Shown here one piece after another: positions 15,853-23,161 of a DNA stretch of 52,434 nucleotides. The stretch comes from Parvibaculum sp. Lineage in GTDB: Bacteria > Pseudomonadota > Alphaproteobacteria > Parvibaculales > Parvibaculaceae. Under the pieces are notes generated by a model that was given only the letters and a program-made list of their open reading frames with translations, made no database searches and was not told where the DNA came from. Each line of letters opens with the position of its first letter. Position 1 is the first letter of the stretch. A program made the position numbers and the translations under genes. The stretch spans positions 1 to 52,434 of the forward strand of contig JAGUWA010000058.1 in NCBI GenBank assembly GCA_020062605.1, in the 5' to 3' direction.

Positions 15853-17595
15853 TCATTCGCGTTTCGTCTCCGCCAAACGGAAGGCGTTGCGGGCTTTCAA
15901 TAAATCCTGCCGCGACAGAATACCCACCACATGGCGGCTCGAAGGATCGATGATCGGAATGCGTCCTATTCCAGTCTCGATGATGATATCCGCTACCAAG
16001 CCGCTCGGGCTATTGGGGTAGGCAAAGGGTTGAGAAGCATCAGCGAGCGCATCAGCAATCGTGGTGCTGTCGGCGCTGCTGGCACTTTGCCAACGGAGCG
16101 CATCGGTTCGCGACACCAAGCCGAGAAGTCGCCTTTCGGAATCGACAACAGGATAGCTGCGATGTTTTGCTTTCTCACGAAAGAAGGCAAGTGCCTCCGC
16201 AACTGTGGTCGTCCCGGGAAGGGTTTTTGGATCTCGCGTCATGAGCTCTCCGGCTTGCATCAAGTCCAGCGAGTCAACCGAGTATTCCTGCAGTACATGA
16301 CGCCCGCGCCGCGCGATCTTCTCCGTCAAAATGGACCTGCGCATCAGCAATACGCTCACCGCATATGCACAACCCGCCGCAGCGATCGTACAAGGAAGCA
16401 TCTCGTAATGTCCGGTAAGCTCCACGGCGAACAATGCACCCGTGATGGGCGCTCTCATAGCACCGCTCATGATGCCGGCCATCCCCACCATTGCCCACCC
16501 TCCCGCCTCGCCCGGCAGAAGAAGACCCATGAGCGATCCGGCTGCTCCTCCCAGAATCAGAAGTGGTGCCAGCACGCCACCCGACGTGCCCGAACCCAGC
16601 GCAATAAGCCAAACGCAGGCCTTTACGATAAGCAGAGCCGTTACCACCTGCACCGCCAGGGAATTGTCGAGCAAAGATTGGATGCTGGTATATCCTGCCC
16701 CCAAAACATGCAGGTCGATGAGCCCGCCTATTCCGACCCCAACGCCACCTATAGCAGGCCACCACATCCAGTGGACAGGCAATCTGTGAAACAGGTCTTC
16801 TATCCAATATAGCGCCGTGGAAAGCAGCGTCGCCTCAAGGCCAGTAACAATGCCGATGCAAGCCGCAGCCGCAATTGATGCAGGCTCCACCACCATCGTC
16901 GTCAAAAAGGAAAACATCGGTCCGCCGTCGATCATCACCGGACGCCACAACCAGGCGACGAGTGCTGCGACGACCACAGGAACAAAACTTCGTGGTTTCC
17001 ACTCGAATAGTAGAACTTCGACCGCCAGCAAGATGGCGGCAAGCGGAGTGTTGAAAATTGCCGTCATGCCGGCAGCGGCGCCGGCAACCAGCAATGTCTT
17101 GCGCTCAGCCGCACTAAGATGGAAGCACTGAGCAAAAAGCGAACCGATTGCACCTCCGGTCATTATTATCGGGCCTTCTGCCCCAAACGGGCCACCACTG
17201 CCAATGGAGACTGCGGAAGATAGGGGCTTTAGAATGGCGACTTTCAACGAAAGCCTGCTCTCGCCGTATAGGATGGCTTCTATCGCCTCAGGAATTCCGT
17301 GACCGCGAATTTTTTCTGATCCGAATCGGGCCATCAATCCCACGATCAAGCTGCCCATCGCAGGTACCACGAGAACACCGAAGCCGATTGACGTTTCGGT
17401 GATCGATGCGGGAGCTACCGATACCCTGCCGAACCAAAAAAGGTTAGTCGCAAAAGCGATTAGCTGGAGTAAAATCCAAGCTCCGCAGGCCCCGCCTGTG
17501 CCAACCACCAGCGCCATTCCAGCTAACAAGATCATCCGCCAATCGGCGCTGTGATCAGCGAGCTGGTGATAATCAGCGATACGTCGGGACTTCAT
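15853..17595 (-). CDS. CLC-family chloride channel/antiporter with CBS pair
   Basis: 580 residues. The membrane part carries the CLC selectivity motifs GSGGPFGAEGPI and GSGTSGGVLAPLL. The C-terminal third contains two CBS domains (ELMTRDPKTLPGTTTVAEAL ... GRIPIIDPSSRHVVGILSRQ), the regulatory module that senses nucleotides in relatives. The Glu in GAEGP corresponds to the gating Glu that permits Cl-/H+ exchange. It is transcribed divergently from a marR gene across a shared palindrome. Confidence 0.9.
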   Translation of the reverse strand: MKSRRIADYHQLADHSADWRMILLAGMALVVGTGGACGAWILLQLIAFATNLFWFGRVSVAPASITETSIGFGVLVVPAMGSLIVGLMARFGSEKIRGHGIPEAIEAILYGESRLSLKVAILKPLSSAVSIGSGGPFGAEGPIIMTGGAIGSLFAQCFHLSAAERKTLLVAGAAAGMTAIFNTPLAAILLAVEVLLFEWKPRSFVPVVVAALVAWLWRPVMIDGGPMFSFLTTMVVEPASIAAAACIGIVTGLEATLLSTALYWIEDLFHRLPVHWMWWPAIGGVGVGIGGLIDLHVLGAGYTSIQSLLDNSLAVQVVTALLIVKACVWLIALGSGTSGGVLAPLLILGGAAGSLMGLLLPGEAGGWAMVGMAGIMSGAMRAPITGALFAVELTGHYEMLPCTIAAAGCAYAVSVLLMRRSILTEKIARRGRHVLQEYSVDSLDLMQAGELMTRDPKTLPGTTTVAEALAFFREKAKHRSYPVVDSERRLLGLVSRTDALRWQSASSADSTTIADALADASQPFAYPNSPSGLVADIIIETGIGRIPIIDPSSRHVVGILSRQDLLKARNAFRLAETKRE

Positions 17596-17633
17596 TCAGG
17601 ACCTTTATGCCTCGCTCACCTTTTTGGTTTATT

Positions 17634-17650
17634 ATATCGTATTACGATAT
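17634..17650. promoter_or_regulatory. MarR-type operator between clc and marR
   Basis: ATATCGTATTACGATAT is a palindrome with 6-bp perfect arms (ATATCG/CGATAT) around TATTA. It lies 39 bp upstream of the clc start and 22 bp upstream of the likely TTG start of marR. MarR proteins bind such AT-rich palindromes, so control of both genes is likely. Confidence 0.6.
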
Positions 17651-17671
17651 TTCTCAATACGAGCTTTTCCC

Positions 17672-18079
17672 TTGACCGAACGCCCTCTACGAGACCTCGA
17701 CTATGTGTTGCTGGCAGACTTTCGAGCAGCACTGCGCTCATTTGCAGCCTTCAGCGAAGCGAAGGCGGCAGAAGTCGGGCTTTCACCTCAGCAACATCAG
17801 GCGTTGCTTGCCATCCGCGGTTCTGCGCCGGAACAGGCTACCGTTGGCCACCTCGCCGAACGGCTGATGCTTAAACCTCACAGCGCTTCTGAATTGGTGA
17901 GCAGACTCGAAGCATTGGGTTTGGTCCAACGCGAGACAGCAGAAAATGACAGACGAATGTCGATTCTCCTCCTCACAGATCGAGCAAGAGAATTGCTTAC
18001 TCAGCTGTCTAAGCATCATCGCGACGAAATCCGTCGACTTAAGCCGCTTCTGCTCGACCTCCTCGAGCGCTTCAACTGA
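17672..18079 (+). CDS. MarR-family transcriptional regulator
   Basis: About 135 residues with a MarR winged helix: LSPQQHQALLAIRG, ATVGHLAERLMLKPHSASEL, VQRETAENDRRMSILLLTD (the wing). TTG 17672 is the most likely start because the open frame further upstream would run through the palindromic operator. The gene is divergent from a CLC channel gene, which it probably controls together with itself. The ligand is unknown. Confidence 0.82.
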   Translation: MTERPLRDLDYVLLADFRAALRSFAAFSEAKAAEVGLSPQQHQALLAIRGSAPEQATVGHLAERLMLKPHSASELVSRLEALGLVQRETAENDRRMSILLLTDRARELLTQLSKHHRDEIRRLKPLLLDLLERFN

Positions 18080-18313
18080 CAAGCTCACGGACAGGTAATT
18101 TTCCTGTTGCCAGATGTATGCGAATTTTCGACGCTGCATTACTGATCTGAAAGGGCATGCATCTCTTAGCGGAGATCCAGATTCTAATAGACAGTGCTAG
18201 TCTCCACATTGTTGGGTCGAAACCTACGTTTCCCCCGGGTAATGATGCTTTGTGACAGCCTTCCCGACGAGGGTGGTGACGCGATGCGGTCGTATCACCG
18301 CGCCACCAGCTTC

Positions 18314-18733
18314 TTATCTGTTCCGCTGCACACCGATTACCTTCAACGAGCGCTGATCGCCATATCGAGTGTTCCAGGAAATTGTGTTTCCGATCTTCAT
18401 TCCAAGAAGTGCAACACCCACGGGAGAAGCAAGTGAAACGACCCCTTCTCTCGACACGGCATTCTCGGGAAGCGCCAATGCGAGACGTTCTACGCGACCC
18501 GTGGCGCCGAAAATAAATTCGGCGGTCGAACCCACGGTGACCACGTCGAGCGGCACACGAAACAATGGTACCAGCCGAGCTCGCTCCAGTTCCCGCTCGA
18601 GGAAACGTCCGACTTCGGGAATTGCGTCAATCAGCAGTTCCGAAACTTCGCAAATCTCATCGAACTGTTCTTCGGCCACGACAATCGGTGGAAGGTCGGC
18701 GAAGGCCTCCGTCATTCTCTCTATGATTGCCAT
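18314..18733 (-). CDS. Rnk/GreA-type C-terminal domain protein (second of a tandem pair)
   Basis: 139 residues. The C-terminal half (SPVGVALLGMKIGNTISWNT) is the FKBP-like domain of GreA/GreB and Rnk; an N-terminal helical part with acidic residues precedes it. Such proteins enter the secondary channel of RNA polymerase or act as regulators of nucleoside diphosphate kinase. The start codon overlaps the stop of the upstream paralogue (TAATG), so the two are coupled. It is too short for a full GreA coiled coil. Confidence 0.75.
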   Translation of the reverse strand: MAIIERMTEAFADLPPIVVAEEQFDEICEVSELLIDAIPEVGRFLERELERARLVPLFRVPLDVVTVGSTAEFIFGATGRVERLALALPENAVSREGVVSLASPVGVALLGMKIGNTISWNTRYGDQRSLKVIGVQRNR

Positions 18734-19239
18734 TACGCAGCCTCCGGTCCGTCGTCTGTGCGACCTTGAGTCATCCGCGCTCGAGCCTCCGCTTCCGGCT
18801 GATTTTCAAGCGCCGATATTTCAATGCGGAGCTTCCTTCCATCGAATACCTCCGCCTCCACCGTCTCTCCCGGCTTCCTGCCGATAAGAGCAAGGCCCAC
18901 TGGGGTCAAAACGCTTACGTATTGCCCGTTTGGCACTTGTTGGTGACCAAGAGTCAGCAATCGACGTTGTTGAACGTCGCCATCGATGCGGTATCGCACA
19001 GTTGTACCGAGCGTGATTACATCCTCGGGCATTTCATCAGAGGGCAGGATCTGAGCTACGGACAAGAGGTGTGCGATCCATTGACGCATCGGGTTCAGCA
19101 TGTCGATTTCTTCGAATGCCGTTATTTCGAGGCGTCCATAGTCATGGGAGCTAAGCACCCGCCGGGGGTGTCTCGGTTCGTTGATTCTATTAGCTTTATA
19201 TGAAGGCAAGCGCGTTGCGCCGTTGTCCTTGTTCGACAT
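18733..19239 (-). CDS. GreA/GreB-family domain protein (first of a tandem pair)
   Basis: 168 residues. After a basic, possibly disordered start come SSHDYGRLEITAFEE, a short helix, and the conserved C-terminal domain SVLTPVGLALIGRKPGETVE. The family includes Rnk and GreA-like factors that contact RNA polymerase. It lies directly upstream of a second protein of the same family, overlapping by one base pair. The pair diverges enough in sequence to suggest old duplication or different partners. AGGATTCCGCT precedes the ATG. Confidence 0.72.
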   Translation of the reverse strand: MSNKDNGATRLPSYKANRINEPRHPRRVLSSHDYGRLEITAFEEIDMLNPMRQWIAHLLSVAQILPSDEMPEDVITLGTTVRYRIDGDVQQRRLLTLGHQQVPNGQYVSVLTPVGLALIGRKPGETVEAEVFDGRKLRIEISALENQPEAEARARMTQGRTDDGPEAA

Positions 19240-19477
19240 AGCGGAATCCTCACAGCGGAACGGCGTTGCAGCCGCCCGTCTATCTAGTTCAAATTTGGTG
19301 TGAGAACGATGTCCCCGGACTTCGCGCGCGCATGCGCCGCGTCGGCCCGGGGCTAAACTCCCGCGAGCAACGTACCAGGCGCAAGAAACTGAAATTCGTT
19401 CGCGAATTGCATAAAATAAGTCTACTGCATTTCAAAAAGTTGTCAAAGTACACGGATCCTGGATCCTTTTGCGCAAA

Positions 19478-20191
19478 TCAGCGATCGATCAGCAGTTTTT
19501 GCTTCGACAGCCTCGCAATGACTTTTTGGTTGATCCGCTCGCAGCGTTCGCCGAGGAAAGGAAACGCGTCCTGCATGGTGGAGCTGAAAACTTCGTTCAG
19601 CTGAACGCGCAACTGACGGCGTGCCCGGTGTAGACGCGTCTTGACCGTCTCTGCCCTGATCCCCAGTGATGCTGCCGTCTCGTCCACAGAACAGTCCTGA
19701 ATGTCCCGAAGGACGAAGACGAGACGAAACGGCTCGGGTAGCTCGTCGACGGCATTCTCTATGAGGGTCCGTATCTGGGTGCGGGCGACCTCGGCTTCGG
19801 GATTTTCCATCACATGCGCTCCCCGAAACGGAATGACCAGCGAACCGTCCTTCTGTGCAATTTCGACCTCCGCGAGATCCACCGTTTTCTTCCGGCTCCT
19901 CAAACGTCCCCGAGCTTCGTTGATCGTGATCCTAGTCAGCCATGTCAGGAGGCTCGAGTCGCCGCGGAACGTCGAGAGCGCCTTGAATGCCTTGAAATAG
20001 CTTTCCTGCACGACATCTTCAGCTTCTGAGTCGTCCGACATTATGGCCCGGGCGACACGGAACAAGGGCTGGTTGTATCGCTGCATGATCGCGCCGAACG
20101 CGCCGCTCTCCCCCCGGCGCGCATGGGCGAGCAGATCATGCTCCTCCATGTCGGTATAGACGGGTGCAGCTTCCGCTCGGGCAGTCGGCAT
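19478..20191 (-). CDS. ECF-type RNA polymerase sigma factor
   Basis: 237 residues. Region 2 is DDSEAEDVVQESYFKAFKAL with FRGDSSLLTWLTRITINEAR; region 4 is PEPFRLVFVLRDIQDCSVDE, SLGIRAETVKTRLHRARRQL. The tail after region 4 extends about 35 residues. The start at 20191 follows GGGAGG. No anti-sigma gene is adjacent. Its own promoter matches those of folE and the DUF4142 gene, so it very probably controls itself and these neighbours. The signal is unknown. Confidence 0.9.
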   Translation of the reverse strand: MPTARAEAAPVYTDMEEHDLLAHARRGESGAFGAIMQRYNQPLFRVARAIMSDDSEAEDVVQESYFKAFKALSTFRGDSSLLTWLTRITINEARGRLRSRKKTVDLAEVEIAQKDGSLVIPFRGAHVMENPEAEVARTQIRTLIENAVDELPEPFRLVFVLRDIQDCSVDETAASLGIRAETVKTRLHRARRQLRVQLNEVFSSTMQDAFPFLGERCERINQKVIARLSKQKLLIDR

Positions 20192-20213
20192 AGCGTGATC
20201 CTCCCAAATAGAG

Positions 20214-20243
20214 ATTAGATGAAAAAGAAGCGCAAAGGTTCCC
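20214..20243 (-). promoter_or_regulatory. ECF promoter P1 (sigma gene)
   Basis: On the minus strand GGGAACCTT (-35), a 13-nt spacer and CATCTAAT (-10) lie 23 bp before the sigma-factor start. The motif and spacing match P2 and P3 on the other strand. Confidence 0.7.
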
Positions 20244-20283
20244 GGCATCGATCCTTTTTGTGCATCGGCCGGAAAGGGATTTC

Positions 20284-20313
20284 GGGAACCTTGCCGTCCC
20301 TTCTCCATCAAAT
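20284..20313 (+). promoter_or_regulatory. ECF promoter P2 (folE)
   Basis: GGGAACCTT, a 13-nt spacer and CATCAAAT, 32 bp before the folE start. Same elements and spacing as P1 and P3, with unrelated spacer sequences, so the conservation is confined to the predicted -35 and -10. Confidence 0.7.
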
Positions 20314-20345
20314 GGGCATTCCCATTCCCAAGAACGAGACAAGAC

Positions 20346-20993
20346 ATGCCCCTGCGCCCTCTTCTATCGACGGGCGACACCCCTGCCCTCGAAACCGCTC
20401 CCGGCAAGCGCAAATGCTTTGCGCGCCACGAACGTGTCAGCCGTGAAGAAGCCGAAGCCGCCGTGCGTACGCTGATCAACTGGGCCGGAGACGACCCCTC
20501 CCGCGAAGGTCTTGCAGATACGCCGGCCCGCGTGGTCCGCGCCTACGAAGAGTGGTTTTCCGGTTACGCACAGATGCCGGATGCCATCCTCCAGCGCACG
20601 TTCGGCGAGGTCGCCGACTACGACGAAATGATCGTGTTGCGGGACATCCCTTTCGAATCCACCTGCGAACATCACATGGCGTCCATCCGCGGCGTTGCCC
20701 ATGTCGCCTATCTGCCGAGAGAACGCGTTGTCGGCATCTCGAAGCTCGCACGCCTGGTCGATGCCTATGCGCGCCGGCTCCAGATACAGGAGCGTCTGAC
20801 GGCCGAAATTGCGGGCACGATAGACAAGGTGCTCAAACCTCGCGGCGTAGCGGTGATCATCGAAGCCGATCACGCATGCATGACCTCTCGCGGCGTTCGA
20901 AAACATGATGGCTCTCTCGTCACCCGGTCGTTCAAGGGCGCTTACAAGAATGAACTCGCCCGCCGCGAGGTGCTGAAAGCCCTGGGTGTTTGA
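20346..20993 (+). CDS. folE: GTP cyclohydrolase I (FolE)
   Basis: 215 residues. It converts GTP to dihydroneopterin triphosphate, the first step of folate and pterin synthesis. Visible signatures are FESTCEHHMASIRGVAHVAY (the zinc Cys and His), GISKLARLVDAYARRLQIQE, and the C-terminal HACMTSRGVRKHDGSLVTRS with the second zinc Cys. This is the type IA zinc enzyme. It is divergent from the ECF sigma gene and is preceded by a matching ECF promoter, so it is probably a stress-induced copy. Confidence 0.94.
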   Translation: MPLRPLLSTGDTPALETAPGKRKCFARHERVSREEAEAAVRTLINWAGDDPSREGLADTPARVVRAYEEWFSGYAQMPDAILQRTFGEVADYDEMIVLRDIPFESTCEHHMASIRGVAHVAYLPRERVVGISKLARLVDAYARRLQIQERLTAEIAGTIDKVLKPRGVAVIIEADHACMTSRGVRKHDGSLVTRSFKGAYKNELARREVLKALGV

Positions 20994-21006
20994 CAGCACC
21001 CGATAC

Positions 21007-21036
21007 GGGAACCTTTTCCGCAATGCCCCATCAAAT
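21007..21036 (+). promoter_or_regulatory. ECF promoter P3 (DUF4142 gene)
   Basis: GGGAACCTT, a 13-nt spacer and CATCAAAT, identical to P2 in both elements, 42 bp before the DUF4142 start and 13 bp after the folE stop. Confidence 0.7.
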
Positions 21037-21078
21037 GAATATGCCCGCAACCGGGCAATATTCATCGGGAGACGAACC

Positions 21079-21600
21079 ATGCTTAAACAAACGGCAATTG
21101 CCTTCATCTTTTCACTCGTGAGCACGATATCCCTGGCGCAGGAAGCACCGCAGCTGAATGACGCGCAGATCGCGCATATCGCCTATACCGCCGGACAAAT
21201 CGATGTGTCCGCCGCGAAACTCGCGCTCGAAAAAAGCGAAGACCCGAAAGTGCGTTCCTTCGCCGAGCTGATGGAGAGCGATCACAGCGCCGTCAACGAG
21301 GAAGCGCTCGCGCTTATGAGCCGCCTGAACGTCACGCCGGAGGAAAATGCGGTCAGCTCTTCGCTCGCCAGTCAGGCCCTTGAAGCCGAACAGCGCCTCC
21401 GCTCGCTGTCGGGCGGTGAATTCGACCGGGCCTATGTCGAAAACGAAGTCGCATATCACCAAGCCGTGAACGACGCGCTCAAAAGCGTTCTCATCCCCAA
21501 TGCGCAGAACAGCGAGCTGAAGTCGCTTCTCGAGACGGGACTTGCCCTGTTTCAGGAGCATCAGAGCCATGCGGAACACCTGCTTCACGAGATGAAGTAA
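21079..21600 (+). CDS. DUF4142 exported protein
   Basis: 173 residues with a signal peptide (MLKQTAIAFIFSLVSTISLA, cut before QEAPQ). The mature part is a helical, ferritin-like DUF4142 domain: QIAHIAYTAGQIDVSAAKLA, VRSFAELMESDHSAVNEEAL, and C-terminal EHQSHAEHLLHEM with a His-rich helix. It acts in the periplasm; function is unknown, though family members are linked to stress. GGGAG precedes the ATG. It is followed 2 bp later by a cupredoxin gene, probably in one transcript from P3. Confidence 0.85.
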   Translation: MLKQTAIAFIFSLVSTISLAQEAPQLNDAQIAHIAYTAGQIDVSAAKLALEKSEDPKVRSFAELMESDHSAVNEEALALMSRLNVTPEENAVSSSLASQALEAEQRLRSLSGGEFDRAYVENEVAYHQAVNDALKSVLIPNAQNSELKSLLETGLALFQEHQSHAEHLLHEMK

Positions 21601-21602
21601 CC

Positions 21603-21935
21603 GTGCGCCTCATTTCTCGTCGAACGATGCTGGCGATATTGGCAGGAGTGACCTTCACTCCCGCCGTCGCCGCGCGTGCCGACGCACAGCTTCATGTGAT
21701 CGAGATCGACAAGATGAAATTCGGCGCCGCGCCTGCCGAGATTCATGTCGGAGATACGATTGTCTGGAAGAACATCGATCTCGTGAAACATACCGCGACG
21801 GCGCGCGACGGATCGTTCGACATCGATCTTCCGCGCAAGTCGCAGGACAGCATGATCGTCAAAACGCCGGGTACGGTGGAAGTCTATTGCCGGTACCATC
21901 CGGGCATGGTCATGACGCTTGTGGTCACGGCGTGA
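21603..21935 (+). CDS. Small exported cupredoxin (plastocyanin-like)
   Basis: 110 residues from a GTG start: a Tat-like or Sec signal (SRRTMLAILAGVTFTPAVAA) and one cupredoxin domain. Type-1 copper ligands are visible as His in DLVKHTATA and Cys, His and Met in VYCRYHPGMVM. A periplasmic electron carrier or copper-binding protein is expected. It is co-transcribed with DUF4142 and so probably belongs to the ECF regulon. Confidence 0.88.
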   Translation: MRLISRRTMLAILAGVTFTPAVAARADAQLHVIEIDKMKFGAAPAEIHVGDTIVWKNIDLVKHTATARDGSFDIDLPRKSQDSMIVKTPGTVEVYCRYHPGMVMTLVVTA

Positions 21936-21946
21936 CAAGCGCCCTG

Positions 21947-21976
21947 TCGCCCGGAGGAACAGTCTCCTCCGGGCGA
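21947..21976. terminator. Bidirectional hairpin between the cupredoxin gene and the metB-like gene
   Basis: TCGCCCGGAGGA and TCCTCCGGGCGA form a perfect 12-bp stem with loop ACAGTC. It sits between convergent genes (stops at 21935 and 21995), the expected place for a shared terminator. No long T-run follows on either strand. Confidence 0.7.
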
Positions 21977-21994
21977 ACAATGCTTTCTTGCAGA

Positions 21995-23161
21995 TCAGCA
22001 GGCAGCGAGACCGCATTGCAATCCTGCAATGAGGTCGCTCTCCGCTTCTAGGCCGACCGACAACCTCAAGAGCGTTTCCTTTATGCCTGCCCTGCCCCGG
22101 GCTTCCTCCCCCATATCGGCGTGGGTCATTGTCGCGGGGTGCGAGACGAGGCTTTCGACACCGCCAAGCGATTCCGCGAGCGTGAAGAATTTGACCGCTT
22201 CGATGAACCGCCGGACCTTGTCCACGCCGCCTTCAAGCTCGAAGCTCAGCATCGCGCCGAACCCCTTTTGCTGGCGACGCGCGATGCCGTGCGTGTCGTG
22301 GCTCTCAAGGCCCGGGTAATAGACTTTCGAAACGGCGGGGTGATCCGCCAGATAGCGCGCAATGGACATGGCGTTCGCCTGCTGCTGACGCATCCGCGGA
22401 TAGAGCGTTCTCAGGCCCCGCAGCGTCAGCCACGCATCGAAAGGCGCGCCGCAGCTTCCAACGGCATTAGACCAGTATGCCAATTCTTCGGCCTGCCCGG
22501 GATCGGCGGCGATCACGGCGCCACCAACAATGTCGGAATGGCCATTCAGATATTTTGTGGTCGAATGGATGGCGAGATCCGCACCGAGTTCTAGCGGACG
22601 CTGGCAAGCGGGCGACAGGAAGGTGTTGTCGACGGCAACCTTCGCCTCCGCCTCATGCGCAAGCGCCGCGAGCGCGGCAATGTCAACGACCCGCATCATC
22701 GGGTTGCTTGGTGTTTCCACGATCATCAGAGCCGGACGGTCCTCCAGTGCGCGCCCGACTTCGCGCATATCGCCCTGATCGACGAAGCATACCCGAAGCT
22801 GACCGAGCCCGGCGCGGGCCTTCAAAAGGCGCATGGTGCCGCCATAGCAATCGTGAGGCGCCAGAACCAGGTCGTTCGGACGGAGACGGCCGACCAGAAG
22901 ATCGATCGCAGCCATGCCGCTCGAAGTGATGACGGCGCCGGCACCGCCTTCAAGAGCGGCCAGGGCCTTCGCGAGCATGTCGCGGGTAGGATTTCCAGCA
23001 CGCCCGTAATCATAGGGGCCCTGCTGCTCATATCCCGCGAAGGCGTAGGTGCTGGATAGATAGAGCGGCGGCACAACGGCGGCGTAGGAAGGATCGCTCG
23101 CAACGCCATAGGACGACGCGATCGTTTCCGGTTCGGGACCGTCGGCGTCTCCGTCAGTCAT
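21995..23161 (-). CDS. metB: Cystathionine gamma-synthase / O-acylhomoserine sulfhydrylase-type PLP enzyme
   Basis: 388 residues of the Cys/Met-metabolism PLP family. Visible are YGRAGNPTRDMLAKALAALE, ITSSGMAAIDLL, the PLP Asp-containing VDNTFLSPACQRPLELGADL, and the Schiff-base Lys in HSTTKYLNGHSDIVGG. It makes cystathionine or homocysteine from activated homoserine; which activity cannot be told from sequence. The start overlaps the end of cysI by 8 bp. Coupling with sulfite reductase suggests direct use of sulfide, which would favour sulfhydrylase activity; this is inference. Confidence 0.85.
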   Translation of the reverse strand: MTDGDADGPEPETIASSYGVASDPSYAAVVPPLYLSSTYAFAGYEQQGPYDYGRAGNPTRDMLAKALAALEGGAGAVITSSGMAAIDLLVGRLRPNDLVLAPHDCYGGTMRLLKARAGLGQLRVCFVDQGDMREVGRALEDRPALMIVETPSNPMMRVVDIAALAALAHEAEAKVAVDNTFLSPACQRPLELGADLAIHSTTKYLNGHSDIVGGAVIAADPGQAEELAYWSNAVGSCGAPFDAWLTLRGLRTLYPRMRQQQANAMSIARYLADHPAVSKVYYPGLESHDTHGIARRQQKGFGAMLSFELEGGVDKVRRFIEAVKFFTLAESLGGVESLVSHPATMTHADMGEEARGRAGIKETLLRLSVGLEAESDLIAGLQCGLAAC

